In this document: positions 53,053 to 62,776 of the stretch, piece after piece
Layout: every line of letters begins with the position of its first letter
How positions within the stretch are numbered: position 1 is the stretch's first letter
Assembly: GCF_020687765.1 (NCBI RefSeq)
Contig: NZ_JAJEWJ010000006.1
Span: forward strand, 62,001-126,000
Direction: 5' to 3'
Length of the DNA: 64,000 nt
Source of the DNA: Sphingobacterium sp. FBM7-1
Lineage (GTDB): Bacteria > Bacteroidota > Bacteroidia > Sphingobacteriales > Sphingobacteriaceae
Translations under genes and position numbers: made by a program
Notes under the pieces: model-generated
What the model saw: the letters and a program-made list of their open reading frames with translations, nothing else
What the model was told of the DNA's origin: nothing
Databases searched by the model: none

Positions 53053-54189
53053 TTATCCTTTTTTAACCTTCTCGATGACCTCCTCATAGTAGGACTCATA
53101 TAAAGGCAGTATCCGGGTGATATCAAACTCTTTTGCACGGGCAAAGGCGGCGTCTTTAAAAGCTTTCAGGCGGTTACAGTCTTCTAACACATGGATGGCA
53201 TGTTTAGCCATGTCATCCACATCGCCTACGTTACTGAGAAATCCGCTAACACCGTGTATGTTCAGTTCGGGTAATCCGTCGGCATTGGAGGAAACCACGG
53301 GTACTTGGCAAGCCATCGCTTCGAGTGCAGCTAATCCAAAACTTTCCGAAGAAGAAGGCATCAAAAACAAATCGGATACCGATAATATTTCCTCTATCGC
53401 ATCTTGTTTGCCGAGAAAACGTACATCTTGGCTTACGCCCAATTGCCGCGCTAGCTCTTCTGCATTTCTACGCTCTGGGCCGTCGCCTACCATCAATAGT
53501 TTGCTGGGAATTACTTGATTTACCTTTTCAAAGATGCGGATAACATCTTGCGTATTTTTAACTTTTCGGAAATTGGAAGTGTGAATAATAATGCGTTCAT
53601 TCTCCGGAGCGATAGCACGTTTGAAATGTTCTCTGCTTTTATTATGAAAACGAGAGAAGTCGATGAAGTTAGGTATTACGCGCACATCTCGTGTGATTTC
53701 AAAAGAATCCAGCGTTTGTTGACGTAGATTTTCCGAAACTGTCGTTACACCATCGGACTGGTTGATCGAGAATGTCACCACCGGGCTAAAGCTTTTATCT
53801 TTTCCTACTAACGTAATATCCGTTCCGTGTAGGGTGGTAACTACCGGAATGTGGATGCCATACGATGCTAATATCTGCTTTGCCAAATACGCTACTGACG
53901 CATGCGGAATAGCATAATGTACATGCAATAAATCTAATTTTTCGAATCGCACGACATCTACCAATTTACTGGCTAATGCAGATTCGTATGGGGAAAAATC
54001 AAATAATGGATATTGCGCTACGGCCACTTCGTGATAATAAAGGTTTTCCGAAAAAAAATCTAGCCGAGCAGGTTGAGAGTACGTAATGAAGTGGATTTCA
54101 TGTCCGTTGGAGGCAAGCGCTTTGCCGAGTTCTGTCGCTACTACACCGCTCCCGCCAAAGGTGGGGTAACATACAATGCCTATTTTCAT
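53053..54189 (-). CDS. bshA: N-acetyl-alpha-D-glucosaminyl L-malate synthase (bacillithiol pathway)
   Basis: 378 residues from ATG 54189 (MKIGIVCYPTFGGSGVVATE, the conserved BshA start); the frame to 54225 is rejected. GT4 family: DLLHVHYAIPHASVAYLAKQ, TTLHGTDITLVGKD, VIPNFIDFSRFH, and EX7E in SESFGLAALEAMACQVPVVS. Joins GlcNAc to L-malate, the first step of bacillithiol synthesis. bshB and bshC are not in the window. Confidence 0.93.
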   Translation of the reverse strand: MKIGIVCYPTFGGSGVVATELGKALASNGHEIHFITYSQPARLDFFSENLYYHEVAVAQYPLFDFSPYESALASKLVDVVRFEKLDLLHVHYAIPHASVAYLAKQILASYGIHIPVVTTLHGTDITLVGKDKSFSPVVTFSINQSDGVTTVSENLRQQTLDSFEITRDVRVIPNFIDFSRFHNKSREHFKRAIAPENERIIIHTSNFRKVKNTQDVIRIFEKVNQVIPSKLLMVGDGPERRNAEELARQLGVSQDVRFLGKQDAIEEILSVSDLFLMPSSSESFGLAALEAMACQVPVVSSNADGLPELNIHGVSGFLSNVGDVDDMAKHAIHVLEDCNRLKAFKDAAFARAKEFDITRILPLYESYYEEVIEKVKKG

Positions 54190-54240
54190 TCCAATAATTG
54201 TTAATTCATTCGTGTCTAATGCCACAAGTATTTATTCTGG

Positions 54241-54248
54241 CAAAGATA
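54241..54248 (-). promoter_or_regulatory. -7 promoter element for bshA
   Basis: Minus-strand TATCTTTG is an exact TAnnTTTG match 51 bases before the bshA ATG, in the divergent gap to arfB. Confidence 0.45.
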
Positions 54249-54303
54249 AGGATGCTTTTATAATTGCTTTGCAATAATTAGTAGAAATGCTTAAATTTAA
54301 ATT

Positions 54304-54711
54304 ATGGACAACGAATCCTTAAAAAAGGAGTTAACATATAGAACTTCCCGTTCAGGAGGAGCCGGAGGACAACATGTCAATAAAGTAGAGTCAAAAGTAA
54401 CGTTAATATGGGATATCCAGACATCTCAAGTCCTGACCGAAGACGAGAGGACTCGTGTTTCTCATAAATTAGCAAACCGATTAAATGGAGAAGGCGTATT
54501 ACAGATGGAGGCTTCCTCTGAAAGAAGCCAGGTGAAGAATAAGGAAATCGTTACGGAGCGGTTTTTGAACCTCCTTCGTCAGGCATTAAAAATAGAAAAG
54601 AAACGGGTGGCGACTAAAGTTCCGAAGTCCCAAATCCTGGATCGGCTAGACCGGAAGAAAAAGCAATCCCAAAAGAAACAGAACCGTAGAAAAAATATCA
54701 ACTTTGACTAA
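54304..54711 (+). CDS. arfB: Alternative ribosome-rescue peptidyl-tRNA hydrolase ArfB (YaeJ)
   Basis: 135 residues. The GGQ catalytic motif is at residues 21-23 in TSRSGGAGGQHVNKVESKVT, and the C-terminal tail is strongly basic (RLDRKKKQSQKKQNRRKN), which in ArfB enters the mRNA channel of stalled ribosomes. Short and lacking stop-codon-recognition domains, so not a conventional release factor. The GGQ domain begins within the first 25 residues, supporting the start. Confidence 0.93.
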   Translation: MDNESLKKELTYRTSRSGGAGGQHVNKVESKVTLIWDIQTSQVLTEDERTRVSHKLANRLNGEGVLQMEASSERSQVKNKEIVTERFLNLLRQALKIEKKRVATKVPKSQILDRLDRKKKQSQKKQNRRKNINFD

Positions 54712-54768
54712 AGCATTACCCCGCCCCCCGCTTAAAAGTGTCTAAAAAGTCTTACAGTAGGATAGGAT

Positions 54769-54790
54769 CAAGATGGGGTACCCCATCTTG
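54769..54790. terminator. Palindromic hairpin between convergent arfB and purC
   Basis: A 22-base perfect palindrome centred on GGGGTACCCC (arms 54769-54778 and 54781-54790), three bases beyond the purC stop. No strong T run follows on either strand, so it may be a weak terminator or a 3'-end stabiliser rather than a protein site. Confidence 0.5.
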
Positions 54791-54793
54791 AGG

Positions 54794-55477
54794 TTAACTT
54801 AAAAAAGCTTGTTCTAGGTCTAAAGGAGCGATATAGACGCCGTCTTTATAAACGCGCATGTTCCCACCTGAAATTTCGTCGATCAAAATAAGCTGATTGT
54901 TGGAGGCATCATAGCCAAACTCCAATTTAATATCATAAAGATCTAGTCCTTTTTTCGCCAGTTCCGCTTTCACGATATCGCATATTTTGCGGGTTAGATC
55001 GACAAGTTCATCGTATCGTTCTTTGCTTAAGATGTTTAACATAGCTAAAGCATCTTGAGAAATAACCGGATCACCACGTTCGTCATCTTTAATAGTTACT
55101 TCTACGAAGCGGTCCAGATCTTGTCCTTCTTGGCAGTACGCTGCGTAACGTCTGTAGAAACTTCCAACAGCTTTATAACGACAAATTACTTCCAGGCCTT
55201 TTCCCAATACTTGTGCATTCTTCACGACCATAGATACATCTTCGATATCTGCTGAAATATAGTGTGTGGGAATATCAAGGCTATTCAACCGTTCGAAAAA
55301 GTATTTCGTCATTTTCAGTCCCGATTTTCCCGCACCGTCAATCGTAAGGCCTACGGTGTTAGCTCCCGGATCGAAAACGCCGTTTTCTCCGGTCACATCG
55401 TCTTTAAATTTCAGAAGGATCTGGCTGTTTTCCAGCTCATAAACATCCTTTGTTTTGCCTTTATAAATAAGTTGCAT
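54794..55477 (-). CDS. purC: SAICAR synthetase
   Basis: 227 residues from ATG 55477 (MQLIYKGKTKDVYELENSQI). Step 7 (the aspartate ligation) of purine synthesis. Motifs: KFKDDVTGENGVFDPGANTV, GLEVICRYKAVGSFYRRYAA, LDLYDIKLEFGYDASNNQLI, and LIDEISGGNMRVYKDG (nucleotide and metal site). The frame extending to 55501 gives no conserved residues. It stands alone, without other pur genes. Confidence 0.95.
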   Translation of the reverse strand: MQLIYKGKTKDVYELENSQILLKFKDDVTGENGVFDPGANTVGLTIDGAGKSGLKMTKYFFERLNSLDIPTHYISADIEDVSMVVKNAQVLGKGLEVICRYKAVGSFYRRYAAYCQEGQDLDRFVEVTIKDDERGDPVISQDALAMLNILSKERYDELVDLTRKICDIVKAELAKKGLDLYDIKLEFGYDASNNQLILIDEISGGNMRVYKDGVYIAPLDLEQAFLS

Positions 55478-55531
55478 TGTTTTGATTTTTATGGCTCGCA
55501 AAATACGAAAATTCCGCTAATTGCTCGAGAC

Positions 55532-55813
55532 CTACCGATTTATTTCCGTACGTAAAAATCTAATTTCTTCTTGAAGCCGTTCAATTTTATGTAAAAGGTG
55601 TTGTGCCACCTCTATACCCTGAAGGTTTATTTCCAGATCATAATGCCAAGTAGCAAATTGTTCCAATGCTTTCAATTCTTCTTCTTTAACGAATTCCTCT
55701 TCGTCCTGTGTCACCACTTCAATCAAACCGTTGCTAGAGAGATTTCGAATAAATTGCAGCTCTATTTGGTGTGATTGGCAGATGTCTATTATCCTGATTA
55801 ATGTCCTTTCCAT
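55532..55813 (-). CDS. Chaperone modulator CbpM-like protein
   Basis: 93 residues, three bases downstream of the J-domain gene. It has a MerR-like N-terminal half (LIRIIDICQSHQIELQFIRN, LSSNGLIEV) and a C-terminal coiled coil (QHLLHKIERLQEEIRFLRTE). This fits CbpM, which binds and inhibits CbpA in E. coli; the cbpA-cbpM order is conserved. Confidence 0.85.
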   Translation of the reverse strand: MERTLIRIIDICQSHQIELQFIRNLSSNGLIEVVTQDEEEFVKEEELKALEQFATWHYDLEINLQGIEVAQHLLHKIERLQEEIRFLRTEINR

Positions 55814-55816
55814 AGC

Positions 55817-56731
55817 TTATTTCTTTAAATTGGCTAATTGCTGAAATAATTCTTTCTCTTTATCGCTGAGATCAGTAGGAAGTTTCACATGCAATGTTAC
55901 ATACAAGTCCCCGAACTGCCCCTCTTTTTTATATATCGGAAAGCCTTTCCCTTTTAGACGTATTTTAGTTTCATTTTGTGTTTCCCGCTTAATTTTGACT
56001 TTGATTTTCCCGGCAAATGTATCTATTACGGTTTCCCCACCTAATAATGCGGTATAGAGATCGATATCTTGTACGGCGTAGAGGTCATGCCCTTTGCGTT
56101 GGAAATGAGCATCTGGTTTAATGCTGAATGTTATATAAAGATCGCCGTTTGGACCACCATTAATCCCTTCTCCACCTTGCCCACTAAGCTTAATTTTTTG
56201 ACCGTTTTCTACCCCCGCCGGGATCGTAATCCGTATGTTCTTACCGTTTACGGTAAATGTTTGTTGATGGGTGGTATAGGCTTGTTGTAAAGTCAGTTCC
56301 AGGGTAGAATGATAGTCATTTCCCCGGAATTTTGTCTGTCTCCCACCACCGTGTCGGCTACCAAACATTTGTTCGAAGAAATCAGAGAACTCACCTGTAT
56401 CATAATTTCCCGAGTAATCGAAATCAAAACCTTCAAACGGATTTCCTGAAGCACCTCCGCTAGCGCTGCGACTCTGTTGTTGTTGCGCCTGTTCATAAGC
56501 TTCTCCGTGTTTCCAGTGTTCGCCATACTGATCGTATTTTTGTCGCTTTTCCGGATCCGTCAATACCTCATTGGCCTCGTTGATTTCCTGAAATTTCTTT
56601 TTCGCCTCCTCGTCATCCGGATTTAGATCTGGATGGTATTTCCGCGCAAGCTTCCTATACGCTTTCTTAATATCGTCTTGGGTAGCATCTTTATCTAGCC
56701 CAAGGATCTTATAATAATCTACAAAAGCCAT
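55817..56731 (-). CDS. cbpA: CbpA-type J-domain co-chaperone
   Basis: 304 residues. J domain with HPD at residues 33-35 ([20 protein letters not shown]), a Gly/Ser/Phe-rich linker ([20 protein letters not shown]), then the two C-terminal substrate-binding domains ([20 protein letters not shown] and [20 protein letters not shown]). It lacks the zinc-finger CxxCxGxG repeats of DnaJ. Stimulates DnaK. It is controlled by the adjacent CbpM-like protein. Confidence 0.95.
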   Translation of the reverse strand: MAFVDYYKILGLDKDATQDDIKKAYRKLARKYHPDLNPDDEEAKKKFQEINEANEVLTDPEKRQKYDQYGEHWKHGEAYEQAQQQQSRSASGGASGNPFEGFDFDYSGNYDTGEFSDFFEQMFGSRHGGGRQTKFRGNDYHSTLELTLQQAYTTHQQTFTVNGKNIRITIPAGVENGQKIKLSGQGGEGINGGPNGDLYITFSIKPDAHFQRKGHDLYAVQDIDLYTALLGGETVIDTFAGKIKVKIKRETQNETKIRLKGKGFPIYKKEGQFGDLYVTLHVKLPTDLSDKEKELFQQLANLKK

Positions 56732-56733
56732 AT

Positions 56734-56756
56734 GTTATGATTTGTATTATCATAAC
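56734..56756 (-). promoter_or_regulatory. Inverted repeat immediately upstream of cbpA
   Basis: GTTATGAT (56734-56741) and ATCATAAC (56749-56756) are a perfect 8-7-8 dyad ending two bases before the cbpA ATG. It could be an RNA hairpin that masks initiation or an operator; no known heat-shock element (such as CIRCE) is recognisable. Confidence 0.4.
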
Positions 56757-56804
56757 AAGATGGCTTTTTTTTTGTTTTAACAGGAGTCAAGTCCTAGTTA
56801 GAAA

Positions 56805-58373
56805 CTATTTTTTATTAGCATCTACCGGCAAGCGTTTATCACGATTCGCGATTTCCCAGGTGATATGGAAAACTAGTTTCTCTCTCTTTACCATCATCGG
56901 GAAGTCGATTTTATCTACCGTGTCTTCCGGTGTATGATAATGGGGGTGGAGCCCCGAGAAAAAGAAAGCCGACGGAATACCTTTCTCAGCGAAATTGTAA
57001 TGATCAGAGCGATAATACAGACGCATTGGATCATTTGGATCATCATACATATAATCCAACTCCATTTGGGTATAGGTGTCGTTTGCAGTTTCTGTAATCA
57101 CCTTGAGTTCCGTACTTAATTTGTCGAGTCCTATGGCGTGGATGTAATTGTGATTTCCGTTCAAATGTTTGTCGTCTATACGGCCGATCATGTCCATATT
57201 GATACAAGCCACGGTGTTTTCCAGTGGGAAAATAGGGTTTTCTACATAAAACTTGGAGCCGAGTAGTCCTTTTTCTTCAGCTGCCAAACCAATAAATAAT
57301 ATGCTTCTGCGGGGACCTTTCCCATCTTTTTTAGCTGCTGCAAATGCACGGGCTAGCTCCAAAATACCGACTGTACCCGAACCATTATCGTCTGCCCCCG
57401 GGAAGAATGTTCCATCTGGCAATATACCGTCATGATCATAATGCCCCACGAGGACGACAAGTTCATCTTTTAAATCGGTACCTTCTAAAAGGCCCAAGAC
57501 ATTTGGATCGGCTAATTGTTCTTTGGTGATGCCCATTTCAGCCTGCACGGCTGCGGGAATAGTAAAGGTGGTCGTCTTATTTTTTTGTTGTTCAAGGGAG
57601 GTATTCCGCTTAGCCAGTAATTGATTGGCTAATTCGGTAGAAATATTGACTACAGGTGCTTTTGTTGTTCCTTTAACAACCGTGTCTCCATCATTTAAAG
57701 CGAAACGACCGCCTACTAAACGCTTTCCAAACCGCGCCATGTTTTGGTCTACATAGTCTCCCGTAGCCAAAATCATTTTTGGATTTTTCTTTAGCAGTTC
57801 CTGTACACGCTTAAACCGGCTACTTGCCCATTCTGACATTTTTGTACTGCCGGTAATACGCGAATTACCGTTTGCATCGGTGGGTTCGCCCTCGTTTATA
57901 ACCAGAACAATCTTGCCTTCGATGTCGATACCCGCTAAATCGTTGTGTTTCTTATCTTGAATACCATAACCCACAAACACGATATCATCGGCTTGGTAGC
58001 TGCTGTGTACATTATCGCCCTGCACAAAAAAATCGGTACCGTTTTCATAAGCCTTTCCGTCTAAAACGAAATCTTGTACCTGATAAGCAATTCTGACTAA
58101 ATCGACTGGCTGAAAATAACGGCCATTAACAGGGGCTTCCAAACCATACGCATGGAACTGTTCGGCAAGGTAATGGGCCGTTTTTTCGCCGCCTTTTTGT
58201 CCCGTGCCACGTCCTTCAAATTCTGGCGACGCCAGCAGTGTTAAATGTTTCCTTGCTTTTTCCTCTGTTAGGAGATCTGCATATTTCGTCTGTACCGGAT
58301 CGGGTTGTTGTGCAACAGCACAGCTATGGAGTACAGGTATAAGTAGGAAAGTTGTTATCCAATTTTTTACCAT
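56805..58373 (-). CDS. M28-family zinc aminopeptidase-like lipoprotein with PA domain
   Basis: 522 residues. Signal peptide with lipobox-like VLHSC (about 13-17), a PA-domain region (DDIVFVGYGIQDKKHNDLAG), then the peptidase domain. Zinc ligands appear as H and D in VGHYDHDGILPD, D in FPGADDNGSGTVG, E in LAAEEKGLLGSKFY, D in CINMDMIGR, and H in GLHPHYHTPEDT. Predicted to trim peptides in the periplasm or at the cell surface. Confidence 0.9.
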   Translation of the reverse strand: MVKNWITTFLLIPVLHSCAVAQQPDPVQTKYADLLTEEKARKHLTLLASPEFEGRGTGQKGGEKTAHYLAEQFHAYGLEAPVNGRYFQPVDLVRIAYQVQDFVLDGKAYENGTDFFVQGDNVHSSYQADDIVFVGYGIQDKKHNDLAGIDIEGKIVLVINEGEPTDANGNSRITGSTKMSEWASSRFKRVQELLKKNPKMILATGDYVDQNMARFGKRLVGGRFALNDGDTVVKGTTKAPVVNISTELANQLLAKRNTSLEQQKNKTTTFTIPAAVQAEMGITKEQLADPNVLGLLEGTDLKDELVVLVGHYDHDGILPDGTFFPGADDNGSGTVGILELARAFAAAKKDGKGPRRSILFIGLAAEEKGLLGSKFYVENPIFPLENTVACINMDMIGRIDDKHLNGNHNYIHAIGLDKLSTELKVITETANDTYTQMELDYMYDDPNDPMRLYYRSDHYNFAEKGIPSAFFFSGLHPHYHTPEDTVDKIDFPMMVKREKLVFHITWEIANRDKRLPVDANKK

Positions 58374-58400
58374 TATTAAGAATATGTAGGAGAAATTCGT

Positions 58401-58838
58401 TTACATACAAGCTATTTTATTAACACGTGTGCCATGTCGGCCACCTTCAAACTCCGTCGTTAAAAATGTTTTAATAATTTTCTTAGTGAGTTCGATGTCA
58501 ATAAACCGAGCGGGGATACAGACGATATTCGCATTATTATGTTGTCTCGCTAATGCCGAAATCTCATTTTGCCATGCAATAGCCGCCCGGACGCCTTGGT
58601 GTTTGTTGGCTGTTATAGCGACACCGTTGGCACTTCCGCAGATCAAAATCCCCAGTTCGTTTTTACCTTGTTCGACGCTACTTGCTACAGGGTGAGCGAA
58701 ATCTGGATAATCAACAGAATCTGCAGTGGCCGGACCGAAGTCTTCTACAGTGTATCCCTCTTCTTGTAAAAAATCTAACACCGCCGTTTTATAGTCAAAT
58801 CCAGCGTGATCGCTTCCTAGTGCAATTTTTTTAGACAT
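58401..58838 (-). CDS. rpiB: Ribose-5-phosphate isomerase B
   Basis: 145 residues. IALGSDHAGFDYKTAVLDFL, VDYPDFAHPVA, the catalytic cysteine in LGILICGSANGVAITANKHQ, and the histidine in ARQHNNANIVCIPARFIDIE. Interconverts ribose-5-P and ribulose-5-P; some members also act on allose-6-P. It lies between tatC and the M28 gene on the same strand. Confidence 0.95.
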   Translation of the reverse strand: MSKKIALGSDHAGFDYKTAVLDFLQEEGYTVEDFGPATADSVDYPDFAHPVASSVEQGKNELGILICGSANGVAITANKHQGVRAAIAWQNEISALARQHNNANIVCIPARFIDIELTKKIIKTFLTTEFEGGRHGTRVNKIACM

Positions 58839-58849
58839 GATCGTTATGT

Positions 58850-59722
58850 TTATTTCTGTTTATAAAATTCTTTTTCTTTTTCAAGATTGCGTTTATAAAC
58901 GCTTGCAGACACCATGATACTTAATTCGTAGAGTAAGAACATAGGGGCGCTTACGGTTAAAAGTGTGATGACGTCCGCGGTTGGTGTAATGATGGCGGCG
59001 ATGATTAAAATAATCACTACAGCATATCTTCTGCTGGCACGCATAAAGGCCGGCGTCATCAGACCCAATTTAGACAATATAAATATGACGATGGGTAGCA
59101 AGAACACAACGCCACACCCCAATGTTAATGTCGCAATAAGCGATAAATACGAGTCAATGGTAATCTGATTGGTAATTTCATCACTTAAAGATACATTACT
59201 CAAGAAATTAACTGAAAGCGGCACAACAATATAATAACCGAATAAGGCACCGATAACAAATAACACCGTGGCATAGAATACAAAACCACGGGCAGAACTC
59301 TTTTCCACTTCTGTTAGGGCAGGCTTTACAAAAAGCCATACTTCGAATAACAGATAAGGGAAACCCAATGCAACCGCCATGAGTAGACAAGAGTTAATCT
59401 GCAACATAAATTGCCCCGCCATTTCCGTATTGATGATGTTAAACGGAATGCGATTCACACAGAAGCCATCCAAACTCAGTAAGTCACCTACTTTACACAT
59501 CATTCGATACGTCCAGAAGTCGAGGTTTTTAGGCCCCATGATAATGGAATTGAATACGAAATCGTAAAATGTAAAAGATAGAATAGCGAAAACAGCAATG
59601 GCGATTACCGAACGGATAATATGCCACCGCAGCACTTCAAGATGCTCAAAAAATGACATTTCCCCTTCGAGATTCTTTCCTTTTTGTTTAATAGCGTCGA
59701 TTAACTCTTTTGATGTTGACAT
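58850..59722 (-). CDS. tatC: Twin-arginine translocase subunit TatC
   Basis: 290 residues from ATG 59722; the frame to 59761 crosses the promoter and is rejected. Six helices with FFEHLEVLRWHIIRSVIAIA near the N-terminus, LPYLLFEVWLFVKPALTEVE, and PLSVNFLSNVSLSDEITNQI. TatC recognises the twin-arginine signal. tatA is not in the window. A probable Tat substrate (50573-51547) is within 8 kb. Confidence 0.94.
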   Translation of the reverse strand: MSTSKELIDAIKQKGKNLEGEMSFFEHLEVLRWHIIRSVIAIAVFAILSFTFYDFVFNSIIMGPKNLDFWTYRMMCKVGDLLSLDGFCVNRIPFNIINTEMAGQFMLQINSCLLMAVALGFPYLLFEVWLFVKPALTEVEKSSARGFVFYATVLFVIGALFGYYIVVPLSVNFLSNVSLSDEITNQITIDSYLSLIATLTLGCGVVFLLPIVIFILSKLGLMTPAFMRASRRYAVVIILIIAAIITPTADVITLLTVSAPMFLLYELSIMVSASVYKRNLEKEKEFYKQK

Positions 59723-59749
59723 GCTAAAAATGTTGTGTCTGAAACAAAA

Positions 59750-59757
59750 CAAAAATA
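59750..59757 (-). promoter_or_regulatory. -7 promoter element for tatC
   Basis: Minus-strand TATTTTTG is an exact TAnnTTTG match 28 bases before the tatC ATG. It overlaps the final T tract of the accC terminator hairpin, so termination and initiation share DNA. Confidence 0.4.
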
Positions 59758-59785
59758 CCATTCTTATTTTGAAGAATGGTATTTT
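59752..59785 (-). terminator. Intrinsic terminator of the rpmF/plsX-fabH-accB-accC operon
   Basis: 14-bp stem (59752-59765 with 59772-59785), six-base loop, followed on the minus strand by TTTTTGTTTTG. It begins 21 bases beyond the accC stop. Confidence 0.82.
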
Positions 59786-59805
59786 AACGGTATGTAAACG
59801 AAATT

Positions 59806-61167
59806 TTATTCGACCTCTTCGTCCGGATATTCCGTAAGGTCAAATGTTTCCATGAACTTTGTTGTAAAATTACCTGCTCTAAAATTTGGATCGCGCATTA
59901 GCCGTATATGAAGTGGTATCGTTGTTTTTACCCCTTCAATGACGAATTCACGTAGTGCCCGTTCCATGGTATTGATAGCCTCCTCGCGCGTTTGTGCGAC
60001 ACAGATGAGTTTAGCAATCATCGAGTCGTAATTCGGTGGGATGCTATAACCTGCATATACATGGGTATCCACCCGTACACCATGTCCACCAGGTGAATGA
60101 AAGTTGGTGATCTTACCTGGAGACGGACGGAAGTTATTAAAAGGATCTTCCGCATTAATACGGCACTCAATCGCGTGCATCGTCGGCTCATAACTCTTTC
60201 CCGAAATCGGAATACCGGCAGCCACTTTGATCTGTTCTTTGATAAGATCGAAATTGATGACTTCCTCTGTAACCGGGTGCTCGACCTGGATACGGGTATT
60301 CATTTCCATAAAATAGAAATCACGATGCTTATCGACTAAAAATTCAATCGTACCCGCTCCTTCGTAATTTACAGCTTGTGCCCCTTTGATGGCCGCCTCG
60401 CCCATTTTCGCACGCAATTCCGGTGTGATAAATGGAGAAGGTGCTTCTTCTACCAGTTTCTGATGGCGACGTTGTATGGAACAGTCACGTTCAGAGAGGT
60501 GACAAACCTTGCCATACTGGTCACCGATCACTTGTATTTCAATATGACGGGGATCTTCTACGAATTTCTCCAAATAGATTCCATCGTTACCAAATGCCGC
60601 TCCAGCTTCTTGACGGGCAGAGTCCCACGCGGGCTCAAACTCGTCATCATTCCACACGATACGCATTCCACGTCCGCCGCCGCCGGCAGTCGCTTTTAAA
60701 ATGACCGGATAACCAATCTCCTGGGCCAGTTTAATACCTGTTTTTACATCAGGAACCAAACCGTCCGAACCCGGAACGGTAGGTACACCTGCCTGTTTCA
60801 TGGTCTCCTTTGCAGAAGCTTTATCACCCATTTTTTCGATCTGATCGGCTGTAGCACCAATAAATTTGATGCCGTATTCGGCACATATAGCTGAAAATTT
60901 AGCGTTCTCAGAAAGAAATCCGTATCCAGGGTGGATCGCGTCTGCATTTGTTAATTCGGCAGCAGAAATGATATTTGGTATACTTAAATAAGAATCTTTA
61001 CTCGGAGGAGGTCCTATACAGACCGCTTCGTCGGCGAAACGTACATGCAAGCTGTCACGATCCGCTGTAGAGTAGACGGCAACACTCTTAATGCCCATTT
61101 CGCGACAAGTACGAATGATGCGAAGTGCAATCTCTCCTCTATTTGCTATTAATATTTTTTTGAACAT
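59806..61167 (-). CDS. accC: Acetyl-CoA carboxylase, biotin carboxylase subunit
   Basis: 453 residues, ATP-grasp fold. [20 protein letters not shown] at the N-terminus, [13 protein letters not shown], the glycine loop [32 protein letters not shown], and the Mg/ATP segment [16 protein letters not shown]. Carboxylates the biotin of AccB. accB is 22 bases upstream. The carboxyltransferase (accA/accD) is not in the window. Confidence 0.97.
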   Translation of the reverse strand: MFKKILIANRGEIALRIIRTCREMGIKSVAVYSTADRDSLHVRFADEAVCIGPPPSKDSYLSIPNIISAAELTNADAIHPGYGFLSENAKFSAICAEYGIKFIGATADQIEKMGDKASAKETMKQAGVPTVPGSDGLVPDVKTGIKLAQEIGYPVILKATAGGGGRGMRIVWNDDEFEPAWDSARQEAGAAFGNDGIYLEKFVEDPRHIEIQVIGDQYGKVCHLSERDCSIQRRHQKLVEEAPSPFITPELRAKMGEAAIKGAQAVNYEGAGTIEFLVDKHRDFYFMEMNTRIQVEHPVTEEVINFDLIKEQIKVAAGIPISGKSYEPTMHAIECRINAEDPFNNFRPSPGKITNFHSPGGHGVRVDTHVYAGYSIPPNYDSMIAKLICVAQTREEAINTMERALREFVIEGVKTTIPLHIRLMRDPNFRAGNFTTKFMETFDLTEYPDEEVE

Positions 61168-61189
61168 CTTTTTTTATCTCACATCCAAA

Positions 61190-61675
61190 CTAAGAAGGAT
61201 CAACTAAGAATAACGGTTGATCGAATTCTACAGGCTCTGCATCATTAACTAATATTTTTACGATTTTACCCGAAACTTCCGATTCAATTTCATTAAAAAG
61301 TTTCATGGCCTCGACGATGCATAGCACTTTTCCGGGCGTGATCTCGTCACCTACGTTCACAAACAAAGGCTTATCCGGACCCGAAGCGCGGTAAAAAGTT
61401 CCGATCATGGGTGATTTCACGGTGATAAGGTTTGATGCTTCCGCAGCAGGAGCACTCGGCGCTTGTACTATTGGCGCTGCCGTTGCTGCTGGTGCAGCAG
61501 CCGGTTGTTGTTGTGGTAATGCTACAGGAGCTGGAACCGTTGCGGTAACATAGGTTGGTTCCTGATTCGTTTTGATGGTGATTTTAAAGTCTTTTTCTTC
61601 AATAGCGACTTCGTTCACACCTGACTTCGCAACAAATTTGATCAGGTCTTGAATCTGTTTAATATCCATACTCAT
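61190..61675 (-). CDS. accB: Biotin carboxyl carrier protein
   Basis: 161 residues from ATG 61675 (MSMDIKQIQDLIKF; alternatives are 61669 and 61693). A proline/alanine linker (residues ~48-80) leads to a biotinyl domain with the modified lysine K125 in VEAMKLFNEIE, in its thumb-containing context SPMIGTFYRASGPDKPLFVN. Subunit of acetyl-CoA carboxylase. Confidence 0.96.
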   Translation of the reverse strand: MSMDIKQIQDLIKFVAKSGVNEVAIEEKDFKITIKTNQEPTYVTATVPAPVALPQQQPAAAPAATAAPIVQAPSAPAAEASNLITVKSPMIGTFYRASGPDKPLFVNVGDEITPGKVLCIVEAMKLFNEIESEVSGKIVKILVNDAEPVEFDQPLFLVDPS

Positions 61676-61771
61676 ATTTCTAGTAGGTTTCATTTGTATA
61701 AACTTCTTATGATAAATTTTAACCCCAGATTTAAGGTTAATAGATAACCGGGGTAAAGTTAAATAATATTT

Positions 61772-62770
61772 TTATGCTTTTGTATAAGCCCACTTGAGAT
61801 AAACTGCTCCCCAAGTAAAACCGCCGCCGAAAGCCGCTAATATTAAGTTGTCTCCTTTTTTTAGTTGGTTTTCCCACTCCCATAAGCATAGGGGGATTGT
61901 ACCGCTGGTGGTATTTCCGTATTTATGGATATTGACCATAACTTTGTCTTCTGACAGGCCTGCACGTTCGGCAGTAGCATCTATGATACGCTTATTCGCT
62001 TGGTGCGGTACGAGCCAATCCACATTTTCCGATGTCAAATGGTTTCTTTCCATGACCTCAACAGCTACTTCAGCCATGTTCGTAACCGCAAACTTGAATA
62101 CGGTACGCCCTTCTTGATAAGCATAATGTAAACCCGCTTCTACGGTCTGATGAGATGCTGGGTTGAGCGACCCACCACCTTTGATGTTTAAATAAGGGCC
62201 GCCAGAACCATCCGTTTTCAGAACAGCATCCATGACGCCGTTATTTTCTTCATTCGGCTCTAGTAATACACACCCACAACCGTCGCCAAATAAAATACAG
62301 GTGTTACGATCTTCGTAATTCACGACCGATGACATTTTGTCGGCGCCCACAACCAATACTTTTTTATGCTTACCGGATTCAATAAATTGCGCACCCGTCG
62401 TCAAACCGAAAAGAAATCCAGAGCAGGCCGCTTGCAGATCGTATCCCCATGCATTCTTTGCTCCGATTTTATTTGCCAGAATGTTTGCCGTTGCCGGGAA
62501 TAGCATATCCGGCGTACTCGTACAAAAGATAATCAGTTCAATTTCTTCCGCAGAGATACCGCGCTTTTCCAATAAGCCTTTAACAGCCGGAACAGCCAAG
62601 TCTGATGTTGCTTTGCCTTCACCTTTAAGTATTCTACGCTCCTTTATCCCAGTCCTGGTTACGATCCATTCATCGTTTGTATCGACCATGGTTTCCAACT
62701 CCTGGTTCGTGAGGACGTAGTCGGGAACATACCCGTTTACTGCCGTGATTGCAGCATGTATTTTTGACAT
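61772..62770 (-). CDS. fabH: Beta-ketoacyl-ACP synthase III
   Basis: 332 residues. Starts fatty-acid synthesis by condensing acyl-CoA with malonyl-ACP. The catalytic triad is C116 in [14 protein letters not shown] in [12 protein letters not shown], and N in [12 protein letters not shown]. Spacing to accB is 96 bases and contains a bulged hairpin (ACCCC/GGGGT arms near 61721 and 61751). Confidence 0.97.
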   Translation of the reverse strand: MSKIHAAITAVNGYVPDYVLTNQELETMVDTNDEWIVTRTGIKERRILKGEGKATSDLAVPAVKGLLEKRGISAEEIELIIFCTSTPDMLFPATANILANKIGAKNAWGYDLQAACSGFLFGLTTGAQFIESGKHKKVLVVGADKMSSVVNYEDRNTCILFGDGCGCVLLEPNEENNGVMDAVLKTDGSGGPYLNIKGGGSLNPASHQTVEAGLHYAYQEGRTVFKFAVTNMAEVAVEVMERNHLTSENVDWLVPHQANKRIIDATAERAGLSEDKVMVNIHKYGNTTSGTIPLCLWEWENQLKKGDNLILAAFGGGFTWGAVYLKWAYTKA

Positions 62771-62776
62771 ATATAA

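Noticed and set aside
61694..61771. Riboswitch in the fabH-accB gap
   Set aside because: Only a bulged 5+4 bp hairpin is visible; too little to propose a ligand-sensing RNA.
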